This document shows positions 8,254 to 15,923 of a DNA stretch of 43,136 nucleotides, piece after piece. The stretch comes from Kiritimatiellia bacterium (GTDB lineage: Bacteria; Verrucomicrobiota; Kiritimatiellia; RFP12; UBA1067): positions 1-43,136 of the forward strand of contig JAEDKA010000031.1 in NCBI GenBank assembly GCA_016296065.1, in the 5' to 3' direction. How positions within the stretch are numbered: the first letter of the stretch is position 1; the number at the start of each line of letters is the position of its first letter. The notes beneath the pieces are model-generated. The model ran no database searches and had not been told where the DNA came from. It saw nothing but the letters and a program-made list of their open reading frames with translations. The position numbers were made by a program, and so were the translations under genes.

Positions 8254-8820
8254 ATGACGGTCGAGGAATTCAGAAAGACGATGGCCAAGACGGAGTACAT
8301 CCCCGCTGGGAGTGCGCTTCATCAGGCGTTTCACGCATTCTCCCAGGAGGCGCTGAAGCTCACGGCGGAGCTGAACGGCGCGTACCATGCGCCCGAAGAA
8401 GTGCGGCAGCTGATGTCGCAGCTGACGGCGAGCGAGATCGACGAATCGTTCGGGTTGTTTCCACCGTTCCATACCGATTGCGGCAAGAACACGAAGATCG
8501 GCAAGCGTGTGTTCATCAACGCCGGCTGTCAGTTCCAGGACCAGGGTGGCATCACGATTGGCGACGATGTTCTTGTCGGGCCGCAGACGATCATCGCGAC
8601 ATTGAACCACGATCCCGACCCGGAGAAGCGCGGCGGGATGATCCCCAAGCCGGTCAAAATTTGCGACAAGGTCTGGCTGGGCGCGCGCGTGACGATCTGT
8701 CCCGGCGTGACAATCGGCGACGGAGCGATCGTCGGCGCAGGGGCTGTCGTGACGAAGGACGTTCCGCCGCGCACCGTAGTCGCCGGCGTCCCGGCAAAGG
8801 TCATCAAGCGAATATTATAG
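8254..8820 (+). CDS. Sugar O-acetyltransferase, hexapeptide-repeat family
   Basis: Cytosolic acetyl-CoA-dependent acetyltransferase of 188 residues in the maltose/galactoside acetyltransferase (Maa/LacA/NodL) family. The N-terminal helical maltose-acetyltransferase segment (residues ~1-70) is followed by left-handed beta-helix hexapeptide repeats (IGKRVF, ITIGDD, VTIGDG, AIVGAG) and the usual ending VVAGVPAKVIK. The catalytic His is in the extended loop at TLNHDPDPEKR. The start at 8254 is taken because the protein then aligns with family length; the open frame to 8215 overlaps the previous gene. It closes the hydrolase operon. The acceptor sugar is unknown. Confidence 0.88.
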   Translation: MTVEEFRKTMAKTEYIPAGSALHQAFHAFSQEALKLTAELNGAYHAPEEVRQLMSQLTASEIDESFGLFPPFHTDCGKNTKIGKRVFINAGCQFQDQGGITIGDDVLVGPQTIIATLNHDPDPEKRGGMIPKPVKICDKVWLGARVTICPGVTIGDGAIVGAGAVVTKDVPPRTVVAGVPAKVIKRIL

Positions 8821-8906
8821 CCGCCGGAGTGCCAGACCACAATCATGAAAGTCATTGATTATTTGCTTCCACTTGACATTGAGTTGACAAACTTCTTGTC
8901 CTCTTC

Positions 8907-8915
8907 TGCTATACT
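8907..8915 (+). promoter_or_regulatory. Extended -10 promoter of surface-protein genes
   Basis: TGCTATACT in the 133-bp gap after the acetyltransferase. A TTGACA at 8884-8889 lies 20 nt upstream, too far for an ideal -35, and another TTGACA is at 8873-8878. The leader to ATG 8954 carries a purine-rich ribosome site. Confidence 0.55.
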
Positions 8916-8953
8916 GTCACTGTCGTCAAAAAGGCGGCAGAAAGAGGACAACA

Positions 8954-11074
8954 ATGAATGTAAAACCAATCAAGTCATCGGTGCTTGCGGTGATGTCGGC
9001 TGCGGCGGGCGTGATCGTTTCGACCACCGCAATATCCGCCGAGAGGCCCGAACTTCTCGCATATCCTTTCAAGACGAGCGTGACAGAGGGCGGTACGTAC
9101 GCGAACGGGAGCTCCATCGGGACGGACTTCGTCATTAGCGGAACGATTTCGTCCGCGCTGACGTTCAGCTCCGACGTCCCCTATCGCGTAACGCTCGACG
9201 GCGCGGCAGTCTCAGAGACCATTACGCTTTCCGGCGACGCGACGCTGTGGCTTGTAGGCGACAACGTCATCGAGACTACGGCGGCGACGGCAGTTTCGTC
9301 CACGGGAACTCTGACGATCGGAGGCCCTGGGTCCGTCACGCTGGCCTCCGCCCCGACGAAGAAGCAGACCGGCCCCATCGTCGCGGAGAATCTCGTCGTG
9401 GCGGGCGGGGACGTCTTCATCGTCCTCAACGCCGACGTGAAGAACGTAGCCGGCATCACTCTGACGGGCGACTACGTGCAGATAGCGGGGACGGTCGACA
9501 TCGACTGCGCGTCGTACGGAGCGGTGAACAAGGTGAACGGAATCCTCGTGAACAAGAAGGGGAAGTCAGTGACGGTGGAAGGTGGACAGCTCTCCGTCGC
9601 CGTGTGCGGCGAGAAGTCCGTCGGCGTCTCGCTTGACAAGACAGGCACGACGATGCTCCTCTCCGGTGGAACCGTCGAACTCGCCGTCGCGGGAGATGGC
9701 GCAAAGGGCATAAAGGGGGACGAGTCGTTCACGATGACCGGAGGCCTGCTCAACGCCTCGGTCACCGGCAACGTCCTATACGAGAACTACGAAGACGGCG
9801 ACGGCAGCAACTACGTTGTCACGGTCTCCTCTACGTCGCTTCTCTCTTCGACAGGCAACTACGTCGTGCAGGACGCTTCTCCCGCATACGCGGTGAAGTG
9901 CGGCAACATCGCGATTTCCGGCGGAACGGTGCGCGTCTCCGCGAGTGGCATTGCCTCGCGCGGACTCTGCGCGGACGCGGACGGCGGAATTTTCGACATC
10001 TCCGGCGGATTCTTCGACGTGACCTGCAGCGGCGGGGCTTCAAACACAATCCTTGAAATGCTCGACGAGACTGCATTGACGACGGAGATAGACAAGGCAA
10101 CAGCATGCGGTCTTCGCACGTCGGAGTCGAACAGCGTATTCACCATTACCGGCGGCACGCTCAACCTCGTGGCAAACGGGACCGGCGGAAAGTGCATTGT
10201 CGCAAAGGGCGAACTCGTCGTCGGCACGTCCGGGCAAACTACAGCACCGTCCGACTCCGCCTTCCTTCCCGACATCCAGGCCGCGACATACGGAACGCAG
10301 ATCTACGTCGCCGCGAAGAAACAGAAGAACTACCTGAGCGTCGGCACCGCGATGATTGCCGATTTGGCGTCTACGACATACTACTTCGCATCCAACAAGG
10401 TAGTTTCCGCTTCGGGCGACAACGTTGACTATTCGAACCCCAAGTGCATCAAGGCGGAAGGGAACCTCACGATGCACGGCGGACGAATCCGAGGATTCTC
10501 TCAGGCCGAGGGCGGCGAGGGCTTTGAGTCGAAGAAGGTAATGACGATCAACGGTGGCGTCTTCGAGGCGACGACATACGACGACTGCATCAACGCGAGC
10601 GAGTCGCTTGTCGTCAACGGTGGGTACCTCTACTGCGGAGCGACGAACAACGACTGCATCGATTCCAACGGATCGGGTTCGGACTCAATTGTCATCAACG
10701 ACGGAATAGTTCTCTGCTTCACTGCGGCGACTCCGGAAATCGGCATCGATACGGACAATTCCAGCGGACTTAAAATCAACGGCGGGACTGTGGTTTCCTT
10801 TGGGAGCGCTGCTGGCAACATGGTGGTTGGATCAACCGGTACTCTCGCGACGTACAAGGGGACGTCGGTATCCGCCTCGACATACGCGGGCAAGTACCTC
10901 AAGATTACAGGCGGCAGCAAGACGGTCTACGTGAAGGTCCCGTCCATGAGCAGCAGCTCGGGATCTGTCTCGCTCGTCTGCACGACGGATGGCTGTACTT
11001 CGGCGCCGTCTGTTTCTGCTGCAAGCTCGGCATCAGGCACTTCGCAGAACTTCCATGGCGTGTACTTCCAGTAA
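8954..11074 (+). CDS. Secreted Cthe_2159-like carbohydrate-binding beta-helix protein
   Basis: A 706-residue secreted protein. Residues 1-29 are a signal peptide (SVLAVMSAAAGVIVSTTAISA). The rest is Gly/Ser/Thr/Val-rich and built from repeated strands of the type ITGGTLN / INGGVFE / ISGGTVR, the pattern of right-handed beta-helix proteins of the Cthe_2159 polygalacturonate-binding family. Family-like blocks are clear near the C-terminus: EGFESKKVMTINGGVFEAT, TYDDCINASESLVVNGG and NDCIDSNGSGSDS, whose Asp/Asn residues are likely calcium sites. No anchoring motif is evident at the C-terminus (NFHGVYFQ). It is transcribed with the LRR protein 22 nt downstream. Role inferred: binding of acidic polysaccharides at or outside the cell surface; no catalytic residues identified. 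Confidence 0.78.
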   Translation: MNVKPIKSSVLAVMSAAAGVIVSTTAISAERPELLAYPFKTSVTEGGTYANGSSIGTDFVISGTISSALTFSSDVPYRVTLDGAAVSETITLSGDATLWLVGDNVIETTAATAVSSTGTLTIGGPGSVTLASAPTKKQTGPIVAENLVVAGGDVFIVLNADVKNVAGITLTGDYVQIAGTVDIDCASYGAVNKVNGILVNKKGKSVTVEGGQLSVAVCGEKSVGVSLDKTGTTMLLSGGTVELAVAGDGAKGIKGDESFTMTGGLLNASVTGNVLYENYEDGDGSNYVVTVSSTSLLSSTGNYVVQDASPAYAVKCGNIAISGGTVRVSASGIASRGLCADADGGIFDISGGFFDVTCSGGASNTILEMLDETALTTEIDKATACGLRTSESNSVFTITGGTLNLVANGTGGKCIVAKGELVVGTSGQTTAPSDSAFLPDIQAATYGTQIYVAAKKQKNYLSVGTAMIADLASTTYYFASNKVVSASGDNVDYSNPKCIKAEGNLTMHGGRIRGFSQAEGGEGFESKKVMTINGGVFEATTYDDCINASESLVVNGGYLYCGATNNDCIDSNGSGSDSIVINDGIVLCFTAATPEIGIDTDNSSGLKINGGTVVSFGSAAGNMVVGSTGTLATYKGTSVSASTYAGKYLKITGGSKTVYVKVPSMSSSSGSVSLVCTTDGCTSAPSVSAASSASGTSQNFHGVYFQ

Positions 11075-11096
11075 CCTACAAGAAAGGAATCTTATC

Positions 11097-12419
11097 ATGA
11101 ACAAGATGTACATCGTTGTCGCAGTCGCATTCGCCACACTTGCTTCCGCAGCCCTCGCGGCTGGTCCCGGCGACGGAGGAACCCCGCCCGGCGGCGGAAC
11201 TCAGCCTGGAGGGAATCAGCCTGGCGGCGGTTCGTCGGCAACCTGGACGTTCGACACTTTTCTCGCCTCCTCAACAACGACGTCGGGGTTGATAATCCGC
11301 GAGGGGGTAGTCATAGGTTTCGACAACCCCACGTCCGTAACTGTTGCATCCACTGTGACAGAGATCACCGAGGGCGCGCTTGCGGGCTGCACGACGCTAA
11401 CGAGCATCAATCTCTCGTCGACGTCCATTACGGAAATTCCTGAATCTGCGTTCGCAGGCTGCACGGCGCTGAAGTCCGTGACGCTGCCGACTGCGTGCAC
11501 TGCAATTGGCGCGAATGCGTTTGCGGGCTGCACATCCCTCGCGACGGTTGCGGCATCTGGCGTTACGGACATTGGCGCCGATGCATTCCGTGGATGCGGC
11601 GGGCTCGCATCCGTGCCGTCATCCGCGACGGAGCTCGGCGACTATGCCTTCGCACAGTCGGGTGTGGAAAGCGTCAGCGTGAGCTCTGGGATGAGCGTTG
11701 GAGAAGGCGCGTTTGCGGGTTGCGAGAACCTTAAGTCTGCGGAATGGAATCAGTCCACTTTGCCGGACGGCGTGTTTGCGGGCTGCACTGCGCTTGTTGA
11801 ATCCGAGTGGTCGCAAGTGGCGACATTTGGGCAGGCGTCGCTCGCTGGTATCCCAGTGACGGCAATCTCGCTCAACTCTTCGGCAACGCTCGGTGCATAC
11901 GCGCTTGCGGCGGACGAGGCGGTGTTGGTGACGACACTATCCAACTCTTCGCTTCCGGCCTTCGCTGACACGGCTTTCCTCGGACGCGAAGTCTCCTACA
12001 CGCCAGTCGCCGGATCTATAACCCGAATTGAGGCCTCCGACCTCGTCGAGTGGCTTGTGGTTGACGCCTCCGGTTCGTCGCCAACTGTGACGCAGCCGGC
12101 AGACTACAACACTGCAACGCTCAAGACGTGGCTGGCCACGGGGAACAACGCCTACGCCTACGCATATGCCGACGACATCGCGGCAGATGAGTCGTTCCTT
12201 GGTCTCACCGTCTGCGGCACGAATTTCGTCTATGCCGCTCCCTCCGATGCTTCGATATCAGTTTCCGTCACGCCGGTCGGCTGCTACGAATTGTCATCAG
12301 ACGAATGCGACTGGAGCGCGGACAACCTCGTGTGGTCTGAGGAGGCCGGTGCATACGTCGCGGCGGACGCGGAGCAGAAGTCGTGTTTTGCGCGCCTCAG
12401 GTTTGTGTGTGGCTGGTAA
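11097..12419 (+). CDS. Secreted BspA-like leucine-rich repeat protein
   Basis: A 440-residue exported protein: signal peptide (1-22, ending ALAA), a Gly/Pro-rich linker (GPGDGGTPPGGGTQPGGNQP), then about eight ~22-residue repeats of the BspA/LRR_5 type, recognisable by AFAGCTSL and AFAGCTAL blocks between residues ~85 and 285. A non-repeat C-terminal domain follows and ends CFARLRFVCGW. BspA-like proteins usually mediate adhesion or surface binding. The start at 11097 has AGAAAGGAA just upstream (11081-11089). Its position 22 nt behind the Cthe_2159-like gene indicates one surface-protein operon. The sensor kinase that follows has its own promoter. Confidence 0.82.
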   Translation: MNKMYIVVAVAFATLASAALAAGPGDGGTPPGGGTQPGGNQPGGGSSATWTFDTFLASSTTTSGLIIREGVVIGFDNPTSVTVASTVTEITEGALAGCTTLTSINLSSTSITEIPESAFAGCTALKSVTLPTACTAIGANAFAGCTSLATVAASGVTDIGADAFRGCGGLASVPSSATELGDYAFAQSGVESVSVSSGMSVGEGAFAGCENLKSAEWNQSTLPDGVFAGCTALVESEWSQVATFGQASLAGIPVTAISLNSSATLGAYALAADEAVLVTTLSNSSLPAFADTAFLGREVSYTPVAGSITRIEASDLVEWLVVDASGSSPTVTQPADYNTATLKTWLATGNNAYAYAYADDIAADESFLGLTVCGTNFVYAAPSDASISVSVTPVGCYELSSDECDWSADNLVWSEEAGAYVAADAEQKSCFARLRFVCGW

Positions 12420-12423
12420 GCTA

Positions 12424-12432
12424 TGGTATAAT
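12424..12432 (+). promoter_or_regulatory. Extended -10 promoter of sensor kinase
   Basis: TGGTATAAT, hexamer 12427-12432. An ATG at 12435 lies only 2 nt beyond the hexamer and would be upstream of the expected transcription start; GTG 12441 is 8 nt away and fits the leaderless spacing seen elsewhere. Confidence 0.65.
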
Positions 12433-12440
12433 ATATGCGA

Positions 12441-13715
12441 GTGATTCGAGAAATACGATTGTTCCTTCTTGCGATATTGCTGCCGGCCGTGATTGTCGCG
12501 GCCGGAGGGGTGCGGTTGCTTGTCTACATGTGGGAAAGCATGTGGGCCGAGGAACGCAGGGAACTTGAAGTGCGCGCGTACTTCATCGCGGGCGAGATAG
12601 AGGATCGTGCGCGCGACATGGAAGGAGACCATCATCCTCATTTACATGAAGGCCATCCGCCTCGCCATCCTGACGAACGCCTTACTGCGGAGAAGCGTAT
12701 GGTTATAGCGGCAGTCTGCGAAGATGTCCTCAAGGAAAGGTCAGGCCTCGAAGGCGACGTTTCGTTTGAGGTCACAGACAAGCACGGCGAACGCATCTTC
12801 GCTACGTCTGGTTGGCCTGATTCGCCAAGTGTCGTCGGAGAGAGCCACCTCGGCCCGCCGGCGGGCAACGGCACGCTAAGGGTCGCGCGCGTCGACGGCA
12901 GCGCCATGCGGAACCGCGCCGTTGCAATCGCCGCGTCTGGCGCCGTCATAGTCCTGCTGCTCGTCGCGGCACTCGTCTCGGGAGGCGTCCTGCTCGTCAG
13001 GACTCTCCGGCGCGAAAGACGCGAGTCGCGTATGAAGACCGACTTCATCGACAACGTGTCGCATGAACTGAACACGCCGCTTGCAGGGATTCGCCTAACG
13101 GCCGAACTGCTCGCGGAAGGCAGGATACCGAACGGAGAGCGCCGGCAGGGTGCTCTCAAGTCGATTCTTACGGAGTCTGACCGTCTCTCGCGCATGGTCT
13201 CTGAACTGCTCGACTTCAGCCGGCTCGAAAAGGGAACCCGCCGCTATTCGATTGAAACATTCGACCTTGCGGAGTTCGCCTCCGGGCCAGCTGAGGCGCA
13301 GGGCGTTGACTCCATCTCCCGAGGCCGCGCGCACATAGCAGTGAAAGGGAAGGGCGCACTTGTTTCGGCCGACAAGGATGCGATTAGGCAGATCGGGATA
13401 AACCTTGTCGGCAACGCCGTCAAATATTCCGAGGGAGCGATCGACATCGAGGTCGAGGGGAACGAGATTCGCTTCATGGACCGTGGGCGCGGCATTCCGC
13501 CCGAATGCACGGAGCGAATCTTCGAGCGGTTCTACCGAGTCGACGATTCGCTCACCAGACGGGAGGGCGGAAGCGGTCTTGGACTTCCAATCGCCCGTGC
13601 GCTTGCGCGAGGCATGGGTGGGGACGTCACATACTCGCCTCGTCTCGGCGGAGGTAGCGTGTTCACGCTGACCCTCGCTTCCGCAGAAAAGCGCAAAGAA
13701 GGGACCGAATCATGA
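12441..13715 (+). CDS. Sensor histidine kinase with His-rich periplasmic loop
   Basis: Two-component sensor of 424 residues (426 if the ATG at 12435 is used). One membrane helix lies at about 4-28, a periplasmic domain at about 30-158, and a second helix at about 160-186. The HisKA domain contains H208 (DNVSHELNTPLAG). The ATPase domain has N-box NLVGNAVKYS, G1 DRGRG and G2 GSGLGL. The sensing loop contains DHHPHLHEGHPPRHPDE with six histidines (64, 65, 67, 69, 72, 76), which suggests direct binding of a metal such as zinc, copper or nickel. The GTG start is chosen because the -10 ends at 12432. It overlaps the response regulator by 4 nt (ATGA). An acid or pH sensor is an alternative. Confidence 0.88.
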   Translation: MIREIRLFLLAILLPAVIVAAGGVRLLVYMWESMWAEERRELEVRAYFIAGEIEDRARDMEGDHHPHLHEGHPPRHPDERLTAEKRMVIAAVCEDVLKERSGLEGDVSFEVTDKHGERIFATSGWPDSPSVVGESHLGPPAGNGTLRVARVDGSAMRNRAVAIAASGAVIVLLLVAALVSGGVLLVRTLRRERRESRMKTDFIDNVSHELNTPLAGIRLTAELLAEGRIPNGERRQGALKSILTESDRLSRMVSELLDFSRLEKGTRRYSIETFDLAEFASGPAEAQGVDSISRGRAHIAVKGKGALVSADKDAIRQIGINLVGNAVKYSEGAIDIEVEGNEIRFMDRGRGIPPECTERIFERFYRVDDSLTRREGGSGLGLPIARALARGMGGDVTYSPRLGGGSVFTLTLASAEKRKEGTES

Positions 13716-14395
13716 AATACATACTTTTTGCGGAAGACGACGATACGCTTCGCACTGGCCTCGAAGCGACCTTTGCCAGCGAAGGCTATGAGACGCGCGG
13801 GTGCAAGGACGGAGCGGAGGTCCTTGCGGCGTTCCGCGAGCGGCGTCCCGATCTTCTCCTTTTGGATGTCATGATGCCGGAGAAGAGCGGATACGACGTC
13901 TGCGCAGAGGTGCGAAGGAGCGATCCAGGCATTCCGATTATGTTCCTGACAGCCAAGACCTCGGAGTCGGACTGCGTAATCGGACTGGGGCTGGGTGCGG
14001 ACGATTTCATTGCCAAGCCTTTCAGGATGAGGGAGCTTCTCGCCCGTGTTGCGGCGGCGCTTCGCAGGGCAGACGTCGCGGCGCATCCTTCCAGTGCCGA
14101 GAACACATTCCGCATTGGCGACGCGCTTATTGACGCGAGCCGTTTTCTTATCCGCGCCCCCGGTGAGCCTGATCAGACCCTGACCGTAAGAGAGCTTGGG
14201 CTTCTCAAGACCTTCGCCGCGCACCCGGGGCAAGTTCTCTCCCGCGATGCACTTCTTGATGCCGTATGGGGGGAGGACTACTTCGCCGCAAGCCGTACGC
14301 TCGACCAACACATCCTGCAGATCAGGCGCAAGCTGGGCTCGTCCGGCGCACGCATCGAGACGATCCGCGGCGCCGGCTACAGGCTCAGGGATTGA
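13712..14395 (+). CDS. OmpR-type response regulator
   Basis: A 227-residue response regulator partnered with the overlapping kinase. The receiver (1-115) has acidic residues EDDD at 8-11, phospho-acceptor D52 (LLDVMMPEKSGYD) and the conserved Lys in IAKPF. The C-terminal winged-helix (about 130-227) has the OmpR/PhoB signature ending TIRGAGYRLRD and the recognition-helix region ASRTLDQHILQIRRKL. The ATG at 13712 overlaps the kinase stop (ATGA), so translation is probably coupled. Targets are not visible; the neighbouring surface-protein genes are candidates by position only. Confidence 0.93.
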   Translation: MKYILFAEDDDTLRTGLEATFASEGYETRGCKDGAEVLAAFRERRPDLLLLDVMMPEKSGYDVCAEVRRSDPGIPIMFLTAKTSESDCVIGLGLGADDFIAKPFRMRELLARVAAALRRADVAAHPSSAENTFRIGDALIDASRFLIRAPGEPDQTLTVRELGLLKTFAAHPGQVLSRDALLDAVWGEDYFAASRTLDQHILQIRRKLGSSGARIETIRGAGYRLRD

Positions 14396-14520
14396 CTTTC
14401 GCTCTGGATTCAGCAGAATTCCGCTGCGCTGTGTTAAAAATACTGACCGCGGGTCATTGACTTGCGGTCTGGGATGTGGTATAATTTCTGTCGTTGTTAA
14501 TCCTCATAGGAGTATTTGAA
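14396..14520 (+). promoter_or_regulatory. TetR promoter with palindromic operator
   Basis: TTGACT (14457-14462), a 17-nt spacer and TGGTATAAT (hexamer 14480-14485) form the best full-consensus promoter in the window. TGACC-GCG-GGTCA (14444-14456) is a palindrome touching the -35, in the position expected of an autorepression operator for the TetR protein that follows. AGGAG at 14508-14512 serves GTG 14521. Confidence 0.7.
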
Positions 14521-15153
14521 GTGACAAAGCGGCAGGAGAATGCACAGGAAACGCGCCGGAAGATATACGACACGGCGTGTTCGCTGATAGAGGAGAAGGG
14601 GTTCGCCAATGTGTCCGTCGAGGACATCACGCGCGCCTGCGGCGTAGCGAAGGGAACGTTCTACGTCTATTTCAAGCGCAAGGAGGAAATCATCTTCGAA
14701 TGCTGCAAGGAGTGGTTCAGCGACGTGGACCGCAAGGCGCGCGAGCACAAGGGCACGATTATCGAGAAACTGACGTTCTACTTCAAGGGCTTCATGGAGG
14801 GCGTCACTTGCGGCGGCGTGGAGCTCTGCCGTCAGTGGGTGCGCGAGGTGATCGACCCGGCGGACTCCCCGGGGGAGATGTGCGGCGGCAAGTACGCATA
14901 CGACTACAGGCACCTGACCGCCTTTCTGAACGACGCGGTGAAGGACGGTTTGCTGAAGAAGGCGACGCCGGTCGAGACGCTTGTACATCTTTTCATGAGC
15001 GAGCTCTACGGCATGATGACGTGCTGGTGCATGAGCGACGCGAAGTTCGATCCCGGGAAGTGGGTCGGGCGCTTCGCCAAGCTCCAGCTGCCAAACCTCC
15101 TCGCGCCGTATGTTTCCGATACTGCCTCACGCAAAGTTCGCGAAGTGCGCTAA
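14521..15153 (+). CDS. TetR/AcrR-family regulator
   Basis: DNA-binding regulator of 210 residues. The N-terminal helix-turn-helix (about 8-55: RRKIYDTACSLIEEKGFANV, then VEDITRACGVAKGTFYVYF) is a classic TetR domain. The helical ligand-binding part has several cysteines (ECCKEWF, CGGVELC, CGG, CWC), which could respond to electrophiles or redox state; this is inference. The GTG at 14521 is preferred over the TTG at 14494 because AGGAG lies 8 nt upstream. It heads the redox cluster on the same strand and probably represses it. Its last eight codons and its stop lie inside the left arm of a repeated hairpin element, so the C-terminal tail SRKVREVR appears to be derived from the repeat. Confidence 0.9.
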   Translation: MTKRQENAQETRRKIYDTACSLIEEKGFANVSVEDITRACGVAKGTFYVYFKRKEEIIFECCKEWFSDVDRKAREHKGTIIEKLTFYFKGFMEGVTCGGVELCRQWVREVIDPADSPGEMCGGKYAYDYRHLTAFLNDAVKDGLLKKATPVETLVHLFMSELYGMMTCWCMSDAKFDPGKWVGRFAKLQLPNLLAPYVSDTASRKVREVR

Positions 15154-15203
15154 GGAGGAGATATGAAATAACTACTTTGCGTACTTTGCGAACTTTGCGT
15201 GAG
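15126..15203. repeat. 9-bp-periodic hairpin element, copy A
   Basis: Left arm 15126-15155 and right arm 15174-15203 match at 26 of 30 positions. Each arm is built of 9-bp units; the right arm reads ACTTTGCGT, ACTTTGCGA, ACTTTGCGT then GAG. The left arm supplies the end of the TetR gene. The region between and bordering the arms reads GGAGGAGATATGAAATAA, a ribosome site followed by a two-codon ORF. The right arm continues GACAAAA, shared with copy B. Confidence 0.85.
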
Positions 15204-15236
15204 ACAAAATATACCCCACAAGAAAGGAAAACAACA

Positions 15237-15821
15237 ATGACCAGAAGGGAATTTGCCAAGTGCATAGGAGCCGTCGCGGGTGTGGCGGCGATCCACGGTT
15301 TTTCATTCGCAAACGAAGGAGAAAAGAAAATGAAATGTGCGGTCGTATATTTCTCATGGAGCGGGAACACGCGCTTCGCAGCCGAGACGATTTCAAAAAA
15401 GGCCGGCGCCGACCTCTTCGAGATCAAGGCCGAGACGTCCTACAGCACCGACTTCCAGAAGTGCTGCGACGAGGCGAAGCCTGAGTGCTACGGGAAGAAG
15501 CTGCGTCCGATCAAGCCGATCGAGGGACTCGACCTCGCGAAGTACGACCTCGTCTTCGTCGGCTCGCCGAACTGGTGGGGCACGATGGCTCCGCCTGTGC
15601 GCACATGGGTGTCGCAGAACAAGGATGCGCTCAAGGGCAAGAAGGTCTGCCTCTTCCAGACGCACGGTGGCGGCGGAATGCAGCGCGTGGGCAAGGAGTT
15701 CGCTGAGGTGATAGGCGACACGGCGACGGTTCTCTCGCCCAAGGCGTTCAGCGGCTCGTCGATCAAATCCAACGTCAAGGCGCTGGAGGATTTCGCCGAC
15801 GAGAGGATTGCAGGCAAGTAA
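15237..15821 (+). CDS. Exported flavodoxin
   Basis: FMN electron-transfer protein of 194 residues. Residues 1-25 resemble a Tat signal (TRREFAKCIGAVAGVAAIHG, RR at 3-4). After a short linker the flavodoxin domain starts MKCAVVYFSWSGNTRFAAE, with SWSGNT as the FMN phosphate loop. GSPNWWGTMAPP and QTHGGGGM form the other flavin loops. Flavodoxins are usually cytosolic, so the leader is unusual, although exported versions occur in anaerobes next to similar redox genes. An internal AAGGAG (15316-15321) precedes ATG 15330, giving a normal 163-residue cytosolic flavodoxin. The gene lies between the two hairpin repeats in the TetR-led cluster, and FMN reductase follows. Confidence 0.88.
   Translation: MTRREFAKCIGAVAGVAAIHGFSFANEGEKKMKCAVVYFSWSGNTRFAAETISKKAGADLFEIKAETSYSTDFQKCCDEAKPECYGKKLRPIKPIEGLDLAKYDLVFVGSPNWWGTMAPPVRTWVSQNKDALKGKKVCLFQTHGGGGMQRVGKEFAEVIGDTATVLSPKAFSGSSIKSNVKALEDFADERIAGK
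15316..15332 (+). promoter_or_regulatory. Internal ribosome site and start in flavodoxin
   Basis: AAGGAG (15316-15321), an 8-nt spacer and in-frame ATG 15330. It sits exactly between the Tat-like leader and the flavodoxin domain. Confidence 0.6.
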
Positions 15822-15825
15822 AGTA

Positions 15826-15899
15826 TCACGCCAAGTTCGCAAAGTACGCGAAGTAATAATTATAGGATGACATTGCGAACTTTGCGGACTTTGCGTGAG
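15826..15899. repeat. 9-bp-periodic hairpin element, copy B
   Basis: The left arm, about 15826-15854 (TCACGCCAAGTTCGCAAAGT...), and the right arm 15873-15899 match at about 22 of 27 positions. The right arm ends ACTTTGCGTGAGACAAAA, the same 18 bases as in copy A. It begins 4 bp after the flavodoxin stop and lies before the FMN reductase. Confidence 0.8.
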
Positions 15900-15923
15900 A
15901 CAAAACACAAGGAAGGGAACAAA

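Noticed and set aside
14577..15236. N-terminal extension of the flavodoxin across the TetR gene
   Set aside because: It overlaps a recognisable TetR protein in another frame and ignores the Tat leader and ribosome site at 15237.
15126..15899. CRISPR-like spacing of the repeated hairpins
   Set aside because: Only two imperfect palindromes are present, separated by a complete gene, with no cas genes.
15867..15923. Longer start for the FMN reductase
   Set aside because: The extra residues are encoded by the right arm of hairpin copy B and lack a ribosome site.
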